DNA of 64,000 bases, from the NCBI GenBank assembly GCA_963835825.1, contig CAWIGZ010000001.1:1054001-1118000 (forward strand). Direction: 5' to 3'. Below the pieces are notes generated by a model. The model searched no databases, was not told the origin of the DNA, and saw nothing but the letters and a program-made list of their open reading frames with translations. This document shows positions 43,183 through 52,701 of this stretch, one piece after another. Source of the stretch: JADGRB01 sp963835825 (GTDB taxonomy: Bacteria; Myxococcota_A; Polyangia; Fen-1088). Each line of letters begins with the position of its first letter. Position 1 is the stretch's first letter. Position numbers and translations under genes: made by a program.

Positions 43183-45770
43183 CTAATCGAGAAATGCGCG
43201 CAAGAGGACCTGACCCTGCGTCGCGGCAGCGGGGGTCGGCTGGGGGACGCCGCCCACCGGCGTGCCCGCCGCCCAGGTCCCCTGTGCGACGTCGGTGGCC
43301 GTCGCCGCGCCCAGGGCATAGAGGATCGTGGCCGGGAGATCGGCGGGGGTGGCCGGCTGGCCGGTGACGACGCCGCTGCGCACGCCGGGGCCGATGATGA
43401 TGAGCGGCACGTGCCGGGAGGAGCCCGGCCCGTAAAAGTCCGATCCCGGATCATCGATCGTCGTGGCGCCGCGGCTGGTGATGATCACCAGCGCGCCGGG
43501 GACGCCCTGGGCGGCATCTTGCGCGGCGGCGGCCAGCGCGGCGAGCTCGTCTTGGGCCTGGCTGCTGTGGCGGTTCGGCGGTCCGCGGGCCGCCGAGCGC
43601 GACGACGGCCAGCAGGCCGCCCGGATTGGCGGCCGCCAGCGCGCCGAGCTGCGCACCGAGCCCGACCCGTCGCGGCGGCGTCGACGGTCGTGGTCGGAGG
43701 GTTGACGTGCAGGAGGTGAAAGTCGTCGGTCCCGATGAAGGCGGTCGCCAGGCCGCGGGCCGCGGCCGCGTCGAACAGGCTGCCGCCGGCGAAGAGGGCC
43801 GAAGCGCGCCAGGCCGCAGAGCCGTCCGGGCTGGCGACGTGGTTCGCGGGGGGCGGCATGGCCAGGAGGCCCTGTCCCGGTGGGAAGGTCACCGTCGGAT
43901 CGTCTTCGGCCGCGGCGACGAACGGCGCCACCGGGTAGCCGCCGGCCAGCATCTGGTACTCGGTCACCGGCCAGTCGCGGCTGGCGGTCCAGCAGTCTTC
44001 GAACCGCGTGCCCGTCGCCGCCAGCGCGCGAAAGCCGGCGGCGGCCGCGGCGGTCACGTCGTCGGCGAACAGCTCGTCGTCATAGAGCCCGGCGACGTCG
44101 AGGACGATCACGTTGGTCGCCGTCGCCGTCGGTGCCGGCGGCGTCCCGGCGAAGCCGCTGCCCGCCAGGACCAGCGCGCGCGCGCCGTCGGGCGGGTCGG
44201 GGAGGCTGATCGTCTCGCCGGGATCGCCGGCCAGCGCCGCCTGGATGGCACCGCGCGCGGCGGTGCGCAGGGCGACCGGCTGGCCGCCCACCTTGCCAAG
44301 CGCGGCCAGCGCGGTCGGCGCCACCTCCGGGTGCAGCACGGGGTGGGGGAGCATCACGCCGCTCTTGAAGGCGGGGCCGGCCATGATGAGCGGGACGTAA
44401 AGCTCGTCGGCAGAGAAGCCCCCGTGCCGGCCGTAGGGGTATTGCGTGTGCTCCTGGAACGGCCCGGGCGTCGTGTTGCTGGCGTCGACCTGGTTCAGCG
44501 TCCAGTCGTCCTTGGGAAAAACTACGATGTCGGCCTGGTGGGGGCTGGTGGCGCGGAAGTCGTGGAAGCTGCGCGTGCCGAGCGCGCCGTCCGCGGTGAG
44601 CGTGCGCGTCGTGTCGAGCCCGGTGATGGCGCCCGACTGGATCAACGTGAGCAGCTTGTGGGTGACGTCGGCCTGCGCCGCGGCGCCGCCCGCGGTGCCG
44701 GCACCGGGAACGACAGCGTAGATCTGCGCGTCGCCATCCTCGTTGAGCAGCGCGTAGCTGGAGGTGTCGAGCCCCATCGCCGCGCCTTGCGACGTCACCA
44801 GCGCGGCCAGCTGGCCGTCGGCGTCGGCGCCCCCGTGCGTGCCGAGGACCACCTGGTTGTGCGTGTCGACCTTGCCGTGATCGAGCGTGAAGAGGATGTT
44901 GGTGCTGTCGAGCAGGTTCTTGTCGGTGAGCGCGGTGAGGAGCTCGCCGAGGCCGGCGTCGTAGTCCTCGATGATCTGGGCGAGCTGCGCGCCGTCGGCG
45001 CCGTAAGCGCTGGTGGCGTCGGCGTTCAGCGCCACGAAGTCCCAGACGAACATGAAGGCCGGCATCGGGTGGTTCCGGACGTAGTCGGCGGCGGCGCGGA
45101 GGGTGAACCTGGTCTGCGTCTCCCCGCTGTCGGGCGGGCCGTCGTAGCTGTAGCCGTTGGCGACGCTCGACGGATAGCCGAGCGAATTGGTGAGGAGGTT
45201 CTTCGCCGTGGTCGCGTCGACGGTCAGCGTCCCCAGCGGCGTGTCGAACATGGTGCCGACGATCGAAAGATGGACGTCGTCGGCGCCCGCCTCGAACGGC
45301 GGCAGCTCGCCGACGTAGGCCGAGCGGCCGCCGGCCGCGTGCGTGGCACCGTAGACGCTGTCGCCGCGGACGCGCAGCGGGTTCTTGTCCCACAGGGCGT
45401 AGTCGCCCACGTTCAGGTCGCCGCCGACCGAGACCGGCGAGACGAAGCCGTTGTCGCGCCCCAGCCAGTCGTTGGCCGGCACGTCGTTGCCGTCCGGGTA
45501 CTGCCCGGTCAGCAGGGCGACGTTGTTCTGGTTGCTGTGCGTGGGGACGACGACGCGGGAGAACGCCAGCGTGCCGCGGGCGATGAGCCCCTTGAGGTTG
45601 GGGGCGTTGGCCATCCAGAGACCGGCCAGGCCGTGATCGTCGATGTCGATCTCGATGACGTGGCCGCTCGGACCGGCGTGGCTTCCGCTGCTCCCGCCGC
45701 AGCCGAGGGCCGTCACCGCCAGAGACAACGCCGCCAGGCGCGCAGCCCGGCCCGTCGGCAACGTCGTCAT
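43183..45770 (-). CDS. Lipoprotein with two alkaline-phosphatase-like domains, frameshifted
   Basis: A large secreted lipoprotein (lipobox ALGC then GGSSG). Two alkaline-phosphatase/phosphodiesterase-like domains lie in tandem. The first runs from VIEIDIDDHGLAGLW through FTLDHGKVDTHNQ to VPLIMAGPAFKSGVMLPHP; the second from VIVLDVAGLYDDELF to VPLIIIGPGVRSGVVTGQP. The second half is broken by shifts near 43670 and near 43580, after which the reading continues to the stop at 43183. Joined length about 862 residues. The second domain looks less conserved at the metal positions. Substrate unknown. Confidence 0.72.
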
Positions 45771-45819
45771 GAGCGAATGTTAGCTGAAAACGGGCACGTT
45801 TCTCGAGCGCTGTCAGATC

Positions 45820-46680
45820 CTAAGTCTGGCAGTCGGGGCAATAGAACGTCGCGCGGCCGGCCTGGACGATGCGGACGATGGCGCCCTTCGATTTATGGCC
45901 CGGGCAGCGCTCGCCGGCGCGGCCGTAGACCAGGAACGGGTTCGGGATGGCGCGCTCCTCGACGTAGCCGATGTCGGCGGCGCCGCCGTCGGCGCCGACG
46001 TCGGCGAACGTCTTCAGCGTGAAGGCGATCGATTTGCGGATGGCGGTCGCCAGCCGCTTCACCTCCGCGGTCGAGAGCGAGCGCGCCGGGCGTCGCGGAT
46101 CGATCCCTGCGCGGAACAGGGACTCGCTGGCCTGGATGTTTCCCACGCCGGCCAGGAGCGTCTGATCGAGGAGCGCCACCTTGATGGGCAGCTTGAGGCG
46201 CGCCAGCCGCTTGGCGAAGGACGAGACGTCGATCCCGTCGTTGAGAGGGTCTGGACCGAGAGCTCCGATCTCGGGGAGGGACTCGAAACGCGCGCCGGGG
46301 ACCAGCCGGAAGCGCCCGAACATCCGCTGGTCGACGTAGCAGAGGCGCACGCCGCCGGCGAGATCGAGCTCGACGCGCGTGGCGGCGGGGGCCGGAGCCT
46401 TGCCCGTGCGCCGCAGCCACTTTCCCGTCATCCCGAGGTGCGACCAGACTCCGAGGGGCGGAGCACCCCGACCGCGGGGGACGAAGGTCAGAAGGAGGTT
46501 CTTCCCGGTCCGCCGCACCTCGGCGCAGCGCGCGCCGGCCAGGGCCTCGATCGCCTTGGCGGTCGCCGGGCGAAAGATGCGCGCCGCCTTGGGGTCGCCC
46601 CGAACGGCGCGGATGGTCTTCTTTTCCGCCCAGCGCCGCAGGTTGCGGGCCGCGACCTCGACCTCGGGGAGCTCGGGCAC
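45820..46680 (-). CDS. mutM: Formamidopyrimidine-DNA glycosylase
   Basis: Removes 8-oxoguanine and ring-opened purines and nicks the abasic site. The GTG start gives the essential N-terminal Pro-Glu (PELPEVEVA), with Lys60 in RRTGKNLLL and the C-terminal Arg in QAGRATFYC. The middle H2TH domain (LLDQTLLAGVGNIQASE) is intact. The C-terminal zinc finger is unusual: CPGHKSK replaces the first CxxC pair, with CPDC retained. The gene begins one base after the HIT gene stop. Confidence 0.92.
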   Translation of the reverse strand: MPELPEVEVAARNLRRWAEKKTIRAVRGDPKAARIFRPATAKAIEALAGARCAEVRRTGKNLLLTFVPRGRGAPPLGVWSHLGMTGKWLRRTGKAPAPAATRVELDLAGGVRLCYVDQRMFGRFRLVPGARFESLPEIGALGPDPLNDGIDVSSFAKRLARLKLPIKVALLDQTLLAGVGNIQASESLFRAGIDPRRPARSLSTAEVKRLATAIRKSIAFTLKTFADVGADGGAADIGYVEERAIPNPFLVYGRAGERCPGHKSKGAIVRIVQAGRATFYCPDCQT

Positions 46681-46681
46681 G

Positions 46682-47098
46682 TCAGACCGCCGCGCCAATC
46701 CGGGCCGCGAAGTCGTCGCGCTCCCCGTCGCTGGCGTACGGGGCGCGCGGCCAGAAGAACCCGCGCAGGCCGTCCTTGCGGCGGCGCGGGACGACGTGGG
46801 TGTGGAGGTGCGGCACGCTCTGCGAGACCTTGTTGTTCATGGCCACGAAGGTCCCGTCCGCCTGCAGGCCGACCTCGACGGCGCGCGCCAGCCGCTGGAC
46901 GGCGGCGAAGTAGGGCCCGAGGGCGCCGGCCGGCAGATCGGTGAGCGTGGCGACGTGGTCGCGCGGGACCACCAGGACGTGCCCCTTGAAGACCGGGCGC
47001 GCGTCGAGGAAGGCCACCGCAGCGTCGTCGCTGGCGACGACGGCCGCCGGGCGCGTGCCGGCGATGATCTCGCAGAAGACGCAGCCGGCGACGCTCAT
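46682..47098 (-). CDS. HIT-family hydrolase
   Basis: A 138-residue histidine-triad protein, probably a nucleoside phosphoramidate or dinucleotide hydrolase. It begins CVFCEIIAG and has the triad HLHTHVVP near residues 97-104 plus KGHVLVVPRDH. It overlaps miaA by four bases (ATGA) and leads into mutM. Confidence 0.92.
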   Translation of the reverse strand: MSVAGCVFCEIIAGTRPAAVVASDDAAVAFLDARPVFKGHVLVVPRDHVATLTDLPAGALGPYFAAVQRLARAVEVGLQADGTFVAMNNKVSQSVPHLHTHVVPRRRKDGLRGFFWPRAPYASDGERDDFAARIGAAV

Positions 47099-48075
47099 CG
47101 GGTGGTCTCTTGGTCGGCGGGGGCCAGGGGCTCGGCGGGGGGCGGGGTTGGCGGTGCACCGCTGGCGATCACCTCCAGCGCCGTCTCGACGGACGGAAGG
47201 GTCGCGAACCGCGCGCTGGCGGCCTCCTTCTTGAACCAGGTTCGCTGGCGGCGCGCGTAGGCGTTCGTGGCCCCCACCGTCTCCGCCACGGCGTCGGCCA
47301 GCGTCGTCGTTCCGTCGACCACGGCGCCGAGCTGCCGGTAGCCGAGCGCCTGCATCGGCTTCAACCCGGCGCCGTAGCCGGCGGCGCGCAGCGCGCGCAC
47401 CTCGTCGAGAAATCCGTCGGCGAGCATCGCCTGGAGGCGGGCCTCGATGCGCGCCCGCAGCTCCTCCTGCGAGGGCTCGAGCACCAGCGTGGTCGGCTGG
47501 AGATCGCGCGGGCGGGGCGCCTGGCGGCGCAGCGTGGTGATGGCGATCCCCGTCTGCTCGTAGACCTCCAGCGCGCGGCTGGTCCGCACGAAGTCGCGCG
47601 GCGCGATCCCGGCGGCCGCCTCGGGGTCGACCTGCAGGAGGCGCAGGCGCAGCGGCTCGTTCCCCTCGCTCTCGTAGATCGCGCGGTGGCGCGCGCGGAG
47701 GGCCGCATCGGGCGGGGGCGCCTCGAACAGGCCGGCCGTCAACGCCCGGTAGTAGAGCCCGGTGCCGCCCACCACGATGGGAAGCCGGCCGCGGGCCGCG
47801 ATGCTCTTGCAGGCCGCGCGGGCCAGCGCCGCCCAGCGCGCCGCGTGAAACGGCTCGTCGGGGTGGCAGAGGTCGAGGCCGTGGTGCGGGACGCGGCGGC
47901 GCTCCTCGCGCGTCGGCTTCCCGGTGCCGATGTCCATCCCGATGTAGACCTGCTGCGAGTCGCAGGCGACGATCTCGCCGTCGAGACGTTCGGCCAGCGC
48001 CAGGCCCAGCGCGCTCTTGCCCGCCGCCGTCGGTCCAAGGATGGCCAGGATGCGGATCGCCTCTGGCTCAGACAC
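47095..48075 (-). CDS. miaA: tRNA dimethylallyltransferase
   Basis: Adds an isopentenyl group to A37 of tRNAs reading UNN codons. The 326-residue product has the P-loop GPTAAGKSALG, DSQQVYIGMDIGTGKPT, and GGTGLYYRAL. The start is GTG inside the mutL end, an eight-base overlap. A Pro-rich C-terminal tail extends past the conserved core. Confidence 0.96.
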   Translation of the reverse strand: MSEPEAIRILAILGPTAAGKSALGLALAERLDGEIVACDSQQVYIGMDIGTGKPTREERRRVPHHGLDLCHPDEPFHAARWAALARAACKSIAARGRLPIVVGGTGLYYRALTAGLFEAPPPDAALRARHRAIYESEGNEPLRLRLLQVDPEAAAGIAPRDFVRTSRALEVYEQTGIAITTLRRQAPRPRDLQPTTLVLEPSQEELRARIEARLQAMLADGFLDEVRALRAAGYGAGLKPMQALGYRQLGAVVDGTTTLADAVAETVGATNAYARRQRTWFKKEAASARFATLPSVETALEVIASGAPPTPPPAEPLAPADQETTR

Positions 48076-49897
48076 GGCCGAAGCGCCTCTCGATTTCGCT
48101 GACCGGCATCCGCAGCATGACCGGCCGGCCGTGGGGGCAGTGGGAACGGAGATCGACCTCGTCGAGCTGCGCGAGGAGCGCCAGCGCCGCCGGCCGGCCG
48201 AGCGCGTCTCCCGCGCGGACGACGCTGTGGCAGGCGACGGTCGCCAGCAGATGGTCGACCCGCTCGAGATCGCCGCCCGCCAGCGGCGTCCCTTCGGCCA
48301 GCTCCGCCAGCACCTCGCGCAGGAGCGGCTTGGGATCGGCGTCCTTGAGCGGCTCGGGCAGCGCGTGCAGCATCACCACGCCCGGCCCGTGCGGCGTCAC
48401 CTCGAACCCCAGCGCCTCCAGGACCTCGTGCGAGGCGGCGGCGGCCGCCGCTTCGCCGACCTCGATGGGGATCGGAAACAGCAGGCGCTGCCGGGGAATC
48501 TGCCGCCGCTCGTGGGCCGCCTTCAGCCGCCCGTAGACGACCCGCTCGTGCGCGGCGTGCTGATCGACGAGGACCAGCGCGTCGTCCGCCTCGCACACCA
48601 GATAGGTCCGGTGAATCTGCCCCACGTAGTTCAGCGCGCCGAAGAACCCAGGCGATTCCCCGGCGCCCCGCGCGCCTGGCTCGACGTCCATGTCGCGCGC
48701 GCGCAAGGCCATCGGGAGTTGACCCTGGAAGGTCCCAGCCGCTCGTCCAGAGAGGGCAAGCGGCGCCCGGTTCGGCCGCGCGGAATAGGCCGGCCCGGGG
48801 GCGCCGAGCGGCAGCGAGCCGGCCCCCGTGTAATCGGGCGGCTCCGTGAACGTACGCACCGCGCCGTCTCCCGCCCGCAGCCAGGGCGCGCGGGCGATCG
48901 CCGCGCCGACCACGTGGCGCACGGCCGCGTAGACCTCCTGCGCGCGCGCGAAGCGGACCTCCATCTTCTGGGGATGGACGTTGACGTCGACCTCGTGCCC
49001 CGGCAGGTCGAGGAACAGCGCCGCCAGCGGATAGCGCCCCTTTTCGAGCAGCGGCCCATAGCCCAGCGCCAGCGCGTGCAGCAGCGAGCGGTCCCGCACG
49101 AACCGGCCGCCGACGAACAGGAACGTCGAGCGCGCGGTGGCGGACACCTCTTCCGGCCCGGCAAGAAACGCCCGGACCTGGTTCCCCCCCTCGTCGCCGG
49201 CCGCTTCGTGCAGCGCGCTCGCCCCGCGCCGGGCCAGCGCCGCGCGCACCCGCTCGGCCAGATCGCGGTGGACCGGCAGATCCAGCGCCACCCGCCCCCC
49301 GACCCGCAGCCGCAGATGCACCGACGGGTGGGCCAGCCCCAGGCGCAGCATCGCCTCCGACACGTTGGCCGTCTCGGTCGCTTCGGCCTTGAGGAACTTC
49401 CCGCGCGCCGGCGTGTTGAAGAAGAGATCGCGCACCGTCACCTGGGTGCCCGGCGGCATTCCGATCTCTTTGGCGCTGGTCTCGACGCCGGCCTCCACGG
49501 TCAGCTCGAACCCCGCCTCCGCCTCGGGCGGGCGGGTCGCCAGCGTCAGGCGGGAGACCGCCGCGATCGAGGGGAGCGCCTCGCCGCGAAACCCGAAGGT
49601 GGTCAGCCCCCACAGATCGTCGGCGGCCGCGATCTTCGAGGTCGCGTGCCGGCGCAGGGCCAGGCGGGCGTCGTCGGGCATCATGCCGGAGCCGTCGTCG
49701 ACGACCCGGCAGAGCCGCCGTCCGCCCGCCTCGATCTCCACGTCGATCCGGCGCGCGCCGGCGTCGATGGCGTTCTCCACCAGCTCCTTCACCACGGAGG
49801 CGGGGCGTTCGACCACCTCGCCGGCCGCGATCTGGTCGGCCAGCGCCGCCGGCAGCACGCGAACCTTCGCTCGCACCGCGGTGGTCGCGCCGTCCAT
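48068..49897 (-). CDS. mutL: DNA mismatch repair protein MutL
   Basis: A 609-residue mismatch-repair ATPase. N-terminal GHKL motifs are ELVENAIDAGA, DDGSGM, ATSKI and TFGFRGEAL; a variable linker follows; the C-terminal dimer domain has LVDQHAAHERV and CPHGRPVML. The DQHA-x2-E part of the endonuclease motif and the CPHGR motif are present, but the last Glu of the DQHA(x)2E(x)4E pattern is Gly (ERVVYG). ATG is chosen over an in-frame GTG four codons earlier. It leads the mutL-miaA-HIT-mutM run. Confidence 0.95.
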   Translation of the reverse strand: MDGATTAVRAKVRVLPAALADQIAAGEVVERPASVVKELVENAIDAGARRIDVEIEAGGRRLCRVVDDGSGMMPDDARLALRRHATSKIAAADDLWGLTTFGFRGEALPSIAAVSRLTLATRPPEAEAGFELTVEAGVETSAKEIGMPPGTQVTVRDLFFNTPARGKFLKAEATETANVSEAMLRLGLAHPSVHLRLRVGGRVALDLPVHRDLAERVRAALARRGASALHEAAGDEGGNQVRAFLAGPEEVSATARSTFLFVGGRFVRDRSLLHALALGYGPLLEKGRYPLAALFLDLPGHEVDVNVHPQKMEVRFARAQEVYAAVRHVVGAAIARAPWLRAGDGAVRTFTEPPDYTGAGSLPLGAPGPAYSARPNRAPLALSGRAAGTFQGQLPMALRARDMDVEPGARGAGESPGFFGALNYVGQIHRTYLVCEADDALVLVDQHAAHERVVYGRLKAAHERRQIPRQRLLFPIPIEVGEAAAAAASHEVLEALGFEVTPHGPGVVMLHALPEPLKDADPKPLLREVLAELAEGTPLAGGDLERVDHLLATVACHSVVRAGDALGRPAALALLAQLDEVDLRSHCPHGRPVMLRMPVSEIERRFGRV

Positions 49898-49985
49898 GAC
49901 GACGAACACTACTCAAAAAAGGTGCCCTCCGACGGGATCTTTTGCGCCCGCGCGGATCGGTCGCCGGGCGGGGCAGGGGCGGCGA

Positions 49986-50831
49986 TTACTGTCGCGGCAG
50001 CTTGCTCACCAGATCTTCACTCGCGCCGCGGACGGCCGCCTCCAGCGCCTCCAGCTCCATGCTCGGCCGCAGCTGCGGGCGCCACTGCCGCTTCGGTTTC
50101 TGCACGGTCGCCTGGCCGTTGGTCAGCATGAATACGCCCCCCGACGGTTGCCGGCTGATGACCAGCTGGACCGCGCAGCTCACCTCCACGTTCCGCCCTG
50201 TCGTCGCGAGCGACAGCGACTTGATGACACCGTCGATGGCGTAGGTCCCGCGCCGCTGCCCCGGATCGACGTCCCCGAACGGGCGCAGCTGATCGATCAG
50301 GAAGTCACGCATGTGGCTCTGCAGGACAGGGCCGGCTCGATGCCCGGGGTCGCCGATCGGGTTGACCTCGAACGAGGTGGTCGGCGCGGCGTGCCGCCGG
50401 ATGTCCGGCTCGCCCGGGGCGCGCGCCCCTTCATCGCCCCCCAGCCGTCGCAAGGCGGTGCGGGCCGCGCGTCGGACCGCCGGCTCGGAATCTGTCAGCG
50501 AGCCGGCCAGCGCCTCCCGCGGGAGGATCGACCCGATCTCCCCGAGGGACTCCGCCGCCGCGGCGCGCACCCCCGGCTCGCGATCGCGGAGCGCGCCGAC
50601 CAGCGCAGGGATCGAGCGCACCTGGTGAAGCCGGCCCAGGATGAGCGCCGCCTCGACCCTCACCTTGAACGACGAGTCGCGCGACAGCGACTCCTCGACG
50701 TCCTCGATCTTCACCGCGCGCCCGGCGTGGACCGCGGTCTCGCCCAGGACCAGGAGGGCGAGGACGGCCAGCGTCTTGCCGAGCAGCGCGACGGATCTGC
50801 GGAACGCTTGGGCGGGGGAAGACAGTCGCAC
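49986..50831 (-). CDS. Secreted HEAT-repeat protein
   Basis: A 281-residue exported protein starting at GTG, with signal sequence (SVALLGKTLAVLALLVLGET, cut near AVHA). Three to four HEAT-type repeats follow (KVRVEAALILGRLH, GVRAAAAESLGEIG, AVRRAARTALRRLG), then a C-terminal domain of about 120 residues with no recognised family. The start cannot be the longer in-frame one, as it would overlap the divergent mqnD promoter and start. Probably a periplasmic scaffold. Confidence 0.75.
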   Translation of the reverse strand: MRLSSPAQAFRRSVALLGKTLAVLALLVLGETAVHAGRAVKIEDVEESLSRDSSFKVRVEAALILGRLHQVRSIPALVGALRDREPGVRAAAAESLGEIGSILPREALAGSLTDSEPAVRRAARTALRRLGGDEGARAPGEPDIRRHAAPTTSFEVNPIGDPGHRAGPVLQSHMRDFLIDQLRPFGDVDPGQRRGTYAIDGVIKSLSLATTGRNVEVSCAVQLVISRQPSGGVFMLTNGQATVQKPKRQWRPQLRPSMELEALEAAVRGASEDLVSKLPRQ

Positions 50832-50904
50832 CGCTCGTTCAGCATCACCGATCGCGGCGGCGTCGGTCAATCGACTTCGGTCTTGTATATGATGCGCCAC
50901 GAAC

Positions 50905-51777
50905 ATGTCAGCCGAGGCCAATTCGATTCCGCCGATCTCCCTGGCCTATTCGGTCGACGCCGATGATGCCTTTATGTTTCACGCGCTGCGCGCCGCGGCG
51001 ATCGACACGGATGGGCTGACCTTCACCCACCACCGCGACCACACCGCGGCGCTCAATCGGCTGGCGCTCGGCGGCGCCACGGACGTGGTCGCCGTCTCCC
51101 TGGGCGCCTACCCGGCCATCGCGGCCGGATATCAGCTGCTGCCGCACGGTGCGTCCGTGGGGCGGGGCTACGGTCCGGTGGTGGTCGCGCCGCGCCCGCT
51201 TGCGGCAGCCGACCTGGCCGGGCTGCGGGTCGGGATTCCGGGCACGAGCACCACGGCCTGGTTGGTGCTGCGCCTCATCGCGCCGCGGGCGATCGGGGTC
51301 GAGATCCCGATTGCCCCGTTCAACCGGATCTTCGACGCGCTGGCAGCCGGCGAGGTCGACGCGGCCTTGTTGATTCACGAGGGGCGGCTGCTCTATCCGG
51401 CCCGCGGTCTCCACCTGGTGACCGATCTCGGCGTCTACTGGCAGGAGAAGACCGGGCTGCCGCTCCCCCTCGGCGTCAACGTCATCCGGCGCGGGCTCGG
51501 CGCGCCGCTGGTGGCGCGGGTGTCACGCGTTCTGCGGGCCAGCATCGCCTGGGCGCTCGCCCACCGGCCGGAGATGATCGCGCTCATCGCCGCCGAAGAT
51601 CGCGGGGACAAGGCCCTGTCGGATAAGGGGCTTATCGACCACTACTTAAACCTTTACGCGAATAGTGACACGGCGGCGCTCGCCGACGATGCGCGCCACG
51701 CGGTCGACGTCCTGTTCGCCGAGGGCCGCGCCGCCGGCCTGCTCTCCGACGACACGCCGATCGACTGGGCGCCCTAG
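50905..51777 (+). CDS. mqnD: Futalosine-pathway enzyme MqnD-like (1,4-dihydroxy-6-naphthoate synthase)
   Basis: A 290-residue enzyme with periplasmic-binding-protein fold that converts cyclic dehypoxanthinyl futalosine to the naphthoate in menaquinone synthesis. The opening ISLAYSVDADDAFMFHAL and the later GASVGRGYGPVVV match MqnD proteins. It is related to MqnA, and the exact member is inferred. mqnB lies 0.9 kb away on the other strand. A dispersed repeat begins directly after the stop codon. Confidence 0.83.
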   Translation: MSAEANSIPPISLAYSVDADDAFMFHALRAAAIDTDGLTFTHHRDHTAALNRLALGGATDVVAVSLGAYPAIAAGYQLLPHGASVGRGYGPVVVAPRPLAAADLAGLRVGIPGTSTTAWLVLRLIAPRAIGVEIPIAPFNRIFDALAAGEVDAALLIHEGRLLYPARGLHLVTDLGVYWQEKTGLPLPLGVNVIRRGLGAPLVARVSRVLRASIAWALAHRPEMIALIAAEDRGDKALSDKGLIDHYLNLYANSDTAALADDARHAVDVLFAEGRAAGLLSDDTPIDWAP

Positions 51778-51840
51778 GCCGCCTTCGGGCGGCACGTCGT
51801 CGGGCATGGTTCGCTTCGCTCACCGTCGCCTTTTCGGCGA
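51778..51840. repeat. Dispersed ~60-bp repeat, copy 2, directly after the mqnD stop
   Basis: Matches 1321-1381 in inverted genome orientation but in the same orientation relative to the preceding gene. It begins with the hairpin GCCGCC-TTCG-GGCGGC, a stable UUCG-type tetraloop stem, followed by ACGTCGTCGGGC and a conserved block starting TTCGCTTCGCTCACC. It could terminate mqnD transcription. Confidence 0.75.
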
Positions 51841-51850
51841 CGCCCTTCTA

Positions 51851-51910
51851 GCTCACTCGTCGAACGGGTCGACCCACTTCTCTCACTGGTCGAACGGGTC
51901 GACCCACTTC
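51851..51910. repeat. 30-bp tandem duplication across a stop codon
   Basis: Two adjacent 30-bp copies with about three differences. Read on the minus strand the first copy encodes the end of a protein (WVDPFDQ then stop) and the second, beyond that stop and in the same frame, would encode EKWVDPFDE and another stop. The second copy is now untranslated. Confidence 0.8.
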
Positions 51911-52428
51911 TTCTTGGTGGGGGCGGGCATCGCGGGCTCCGCGTCCGGGGCGGCCTCGGTCGCCGTCGCCGAGGAGTCGCCGGGAGCCGTCGCCCTCGTT
52001 CGTTTGTGGGAGGCCGCCGTGGCAGGGGTCCGAACTGGCCCGGCGGCGCTCGGGCGGGCGACGCGGGAAGCGACCGGCGCCAGGCGGGCGACGGCCTTCC
52101 CCGCGGCCCTTTCGGCGGCCTTTTCGGCGGCCGGGGGGAGCTGGACGACCACCGCTTCGGCCGCCGGAGCGGGGTTCGCGGGCGGCTCGATCGGCGTCGT
52201 CCGCAGCACGATCGGGTCCGGGTCGCGGGAGGCCGGAGCTTCGCTCGCCCGGGCATGTAAACGGTCGATCGCCAGGGTCGTCAGGATGCCGCAGGCGAAG
52301 GTCGTCAGGCAGAGCCCGAGCAACACGTTCCGGGAGATCACGATCTTGTCGGTCGCCGCCGGCAGCGTCGAGAACCTCGACGAGCGAACCCGGGGACGCG
52401 TCCGTTCGGTGAGCATGTTCGCCGGCAT
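51883..52428 (-). CDS. Single-pass membrane protein with Ala/Pro-rich tail, unknown function
   Basis: A protein of about 181 residues from MPANMLTERTRPRVR. One hydrophobic helix (NVLLGLCLTTFACGILTTLA, near residues 34-53) is followed by an Ala/Pro/Arg-rich, probably disordered region and the C-terminal motif KKKWVDPFDQ. No family recognised. The open frame extends about 56 codons further up; the start is uncertain. It is between mqnD and mqnB and convergent with mqnD. Confidence 0.58.
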   Translation of the reverse strand: MPANMLTERTRPRVRSSRFSTLPAATDKIVISRNVLLGLCLTTFACGILTTLAIDRLHARASEAPASRDPDPIVLRTTPIEPPANPAPAAEAVVVQLPPAAEKAAERAAGKAVARLAPVASRVARPSAAGPVRTPATAASHKRTRATAPGDSSATATEAAPDAEPAMPAPTKKKWVDPFDQ

Positions 52429-52701
52429 CGTCACGGGTGCTTTTTCAAGCGGCGCGACGGTGGCGGGCGTCAGCGGCGGCGTCAAGCTCCGTCTGACCCT
52501 GAATTTTCGACTCCCGATCGACAAGAACCCACCCTCCGGTGACTGCAACACGAGACGTCTCCTTTTCCGGTTGGACCATATGCCGGAAACGGTCAAGACG
52601 CTGTGTCAATCGAGCGGATGTCTCGTGAAGAGTCACACCGTGCAAACGTCGGCGGGACGCGGATCTTTCTCGAAATCGATTGCTCGTCTGCGTGCTGCGG
52701 T

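Noticed and set aside
43626..46022. 798-codon plus-strand open frame
   Set aside because: Antisense of the alkaline-phosphatase-like lipoprotein; composition biased and no domain.
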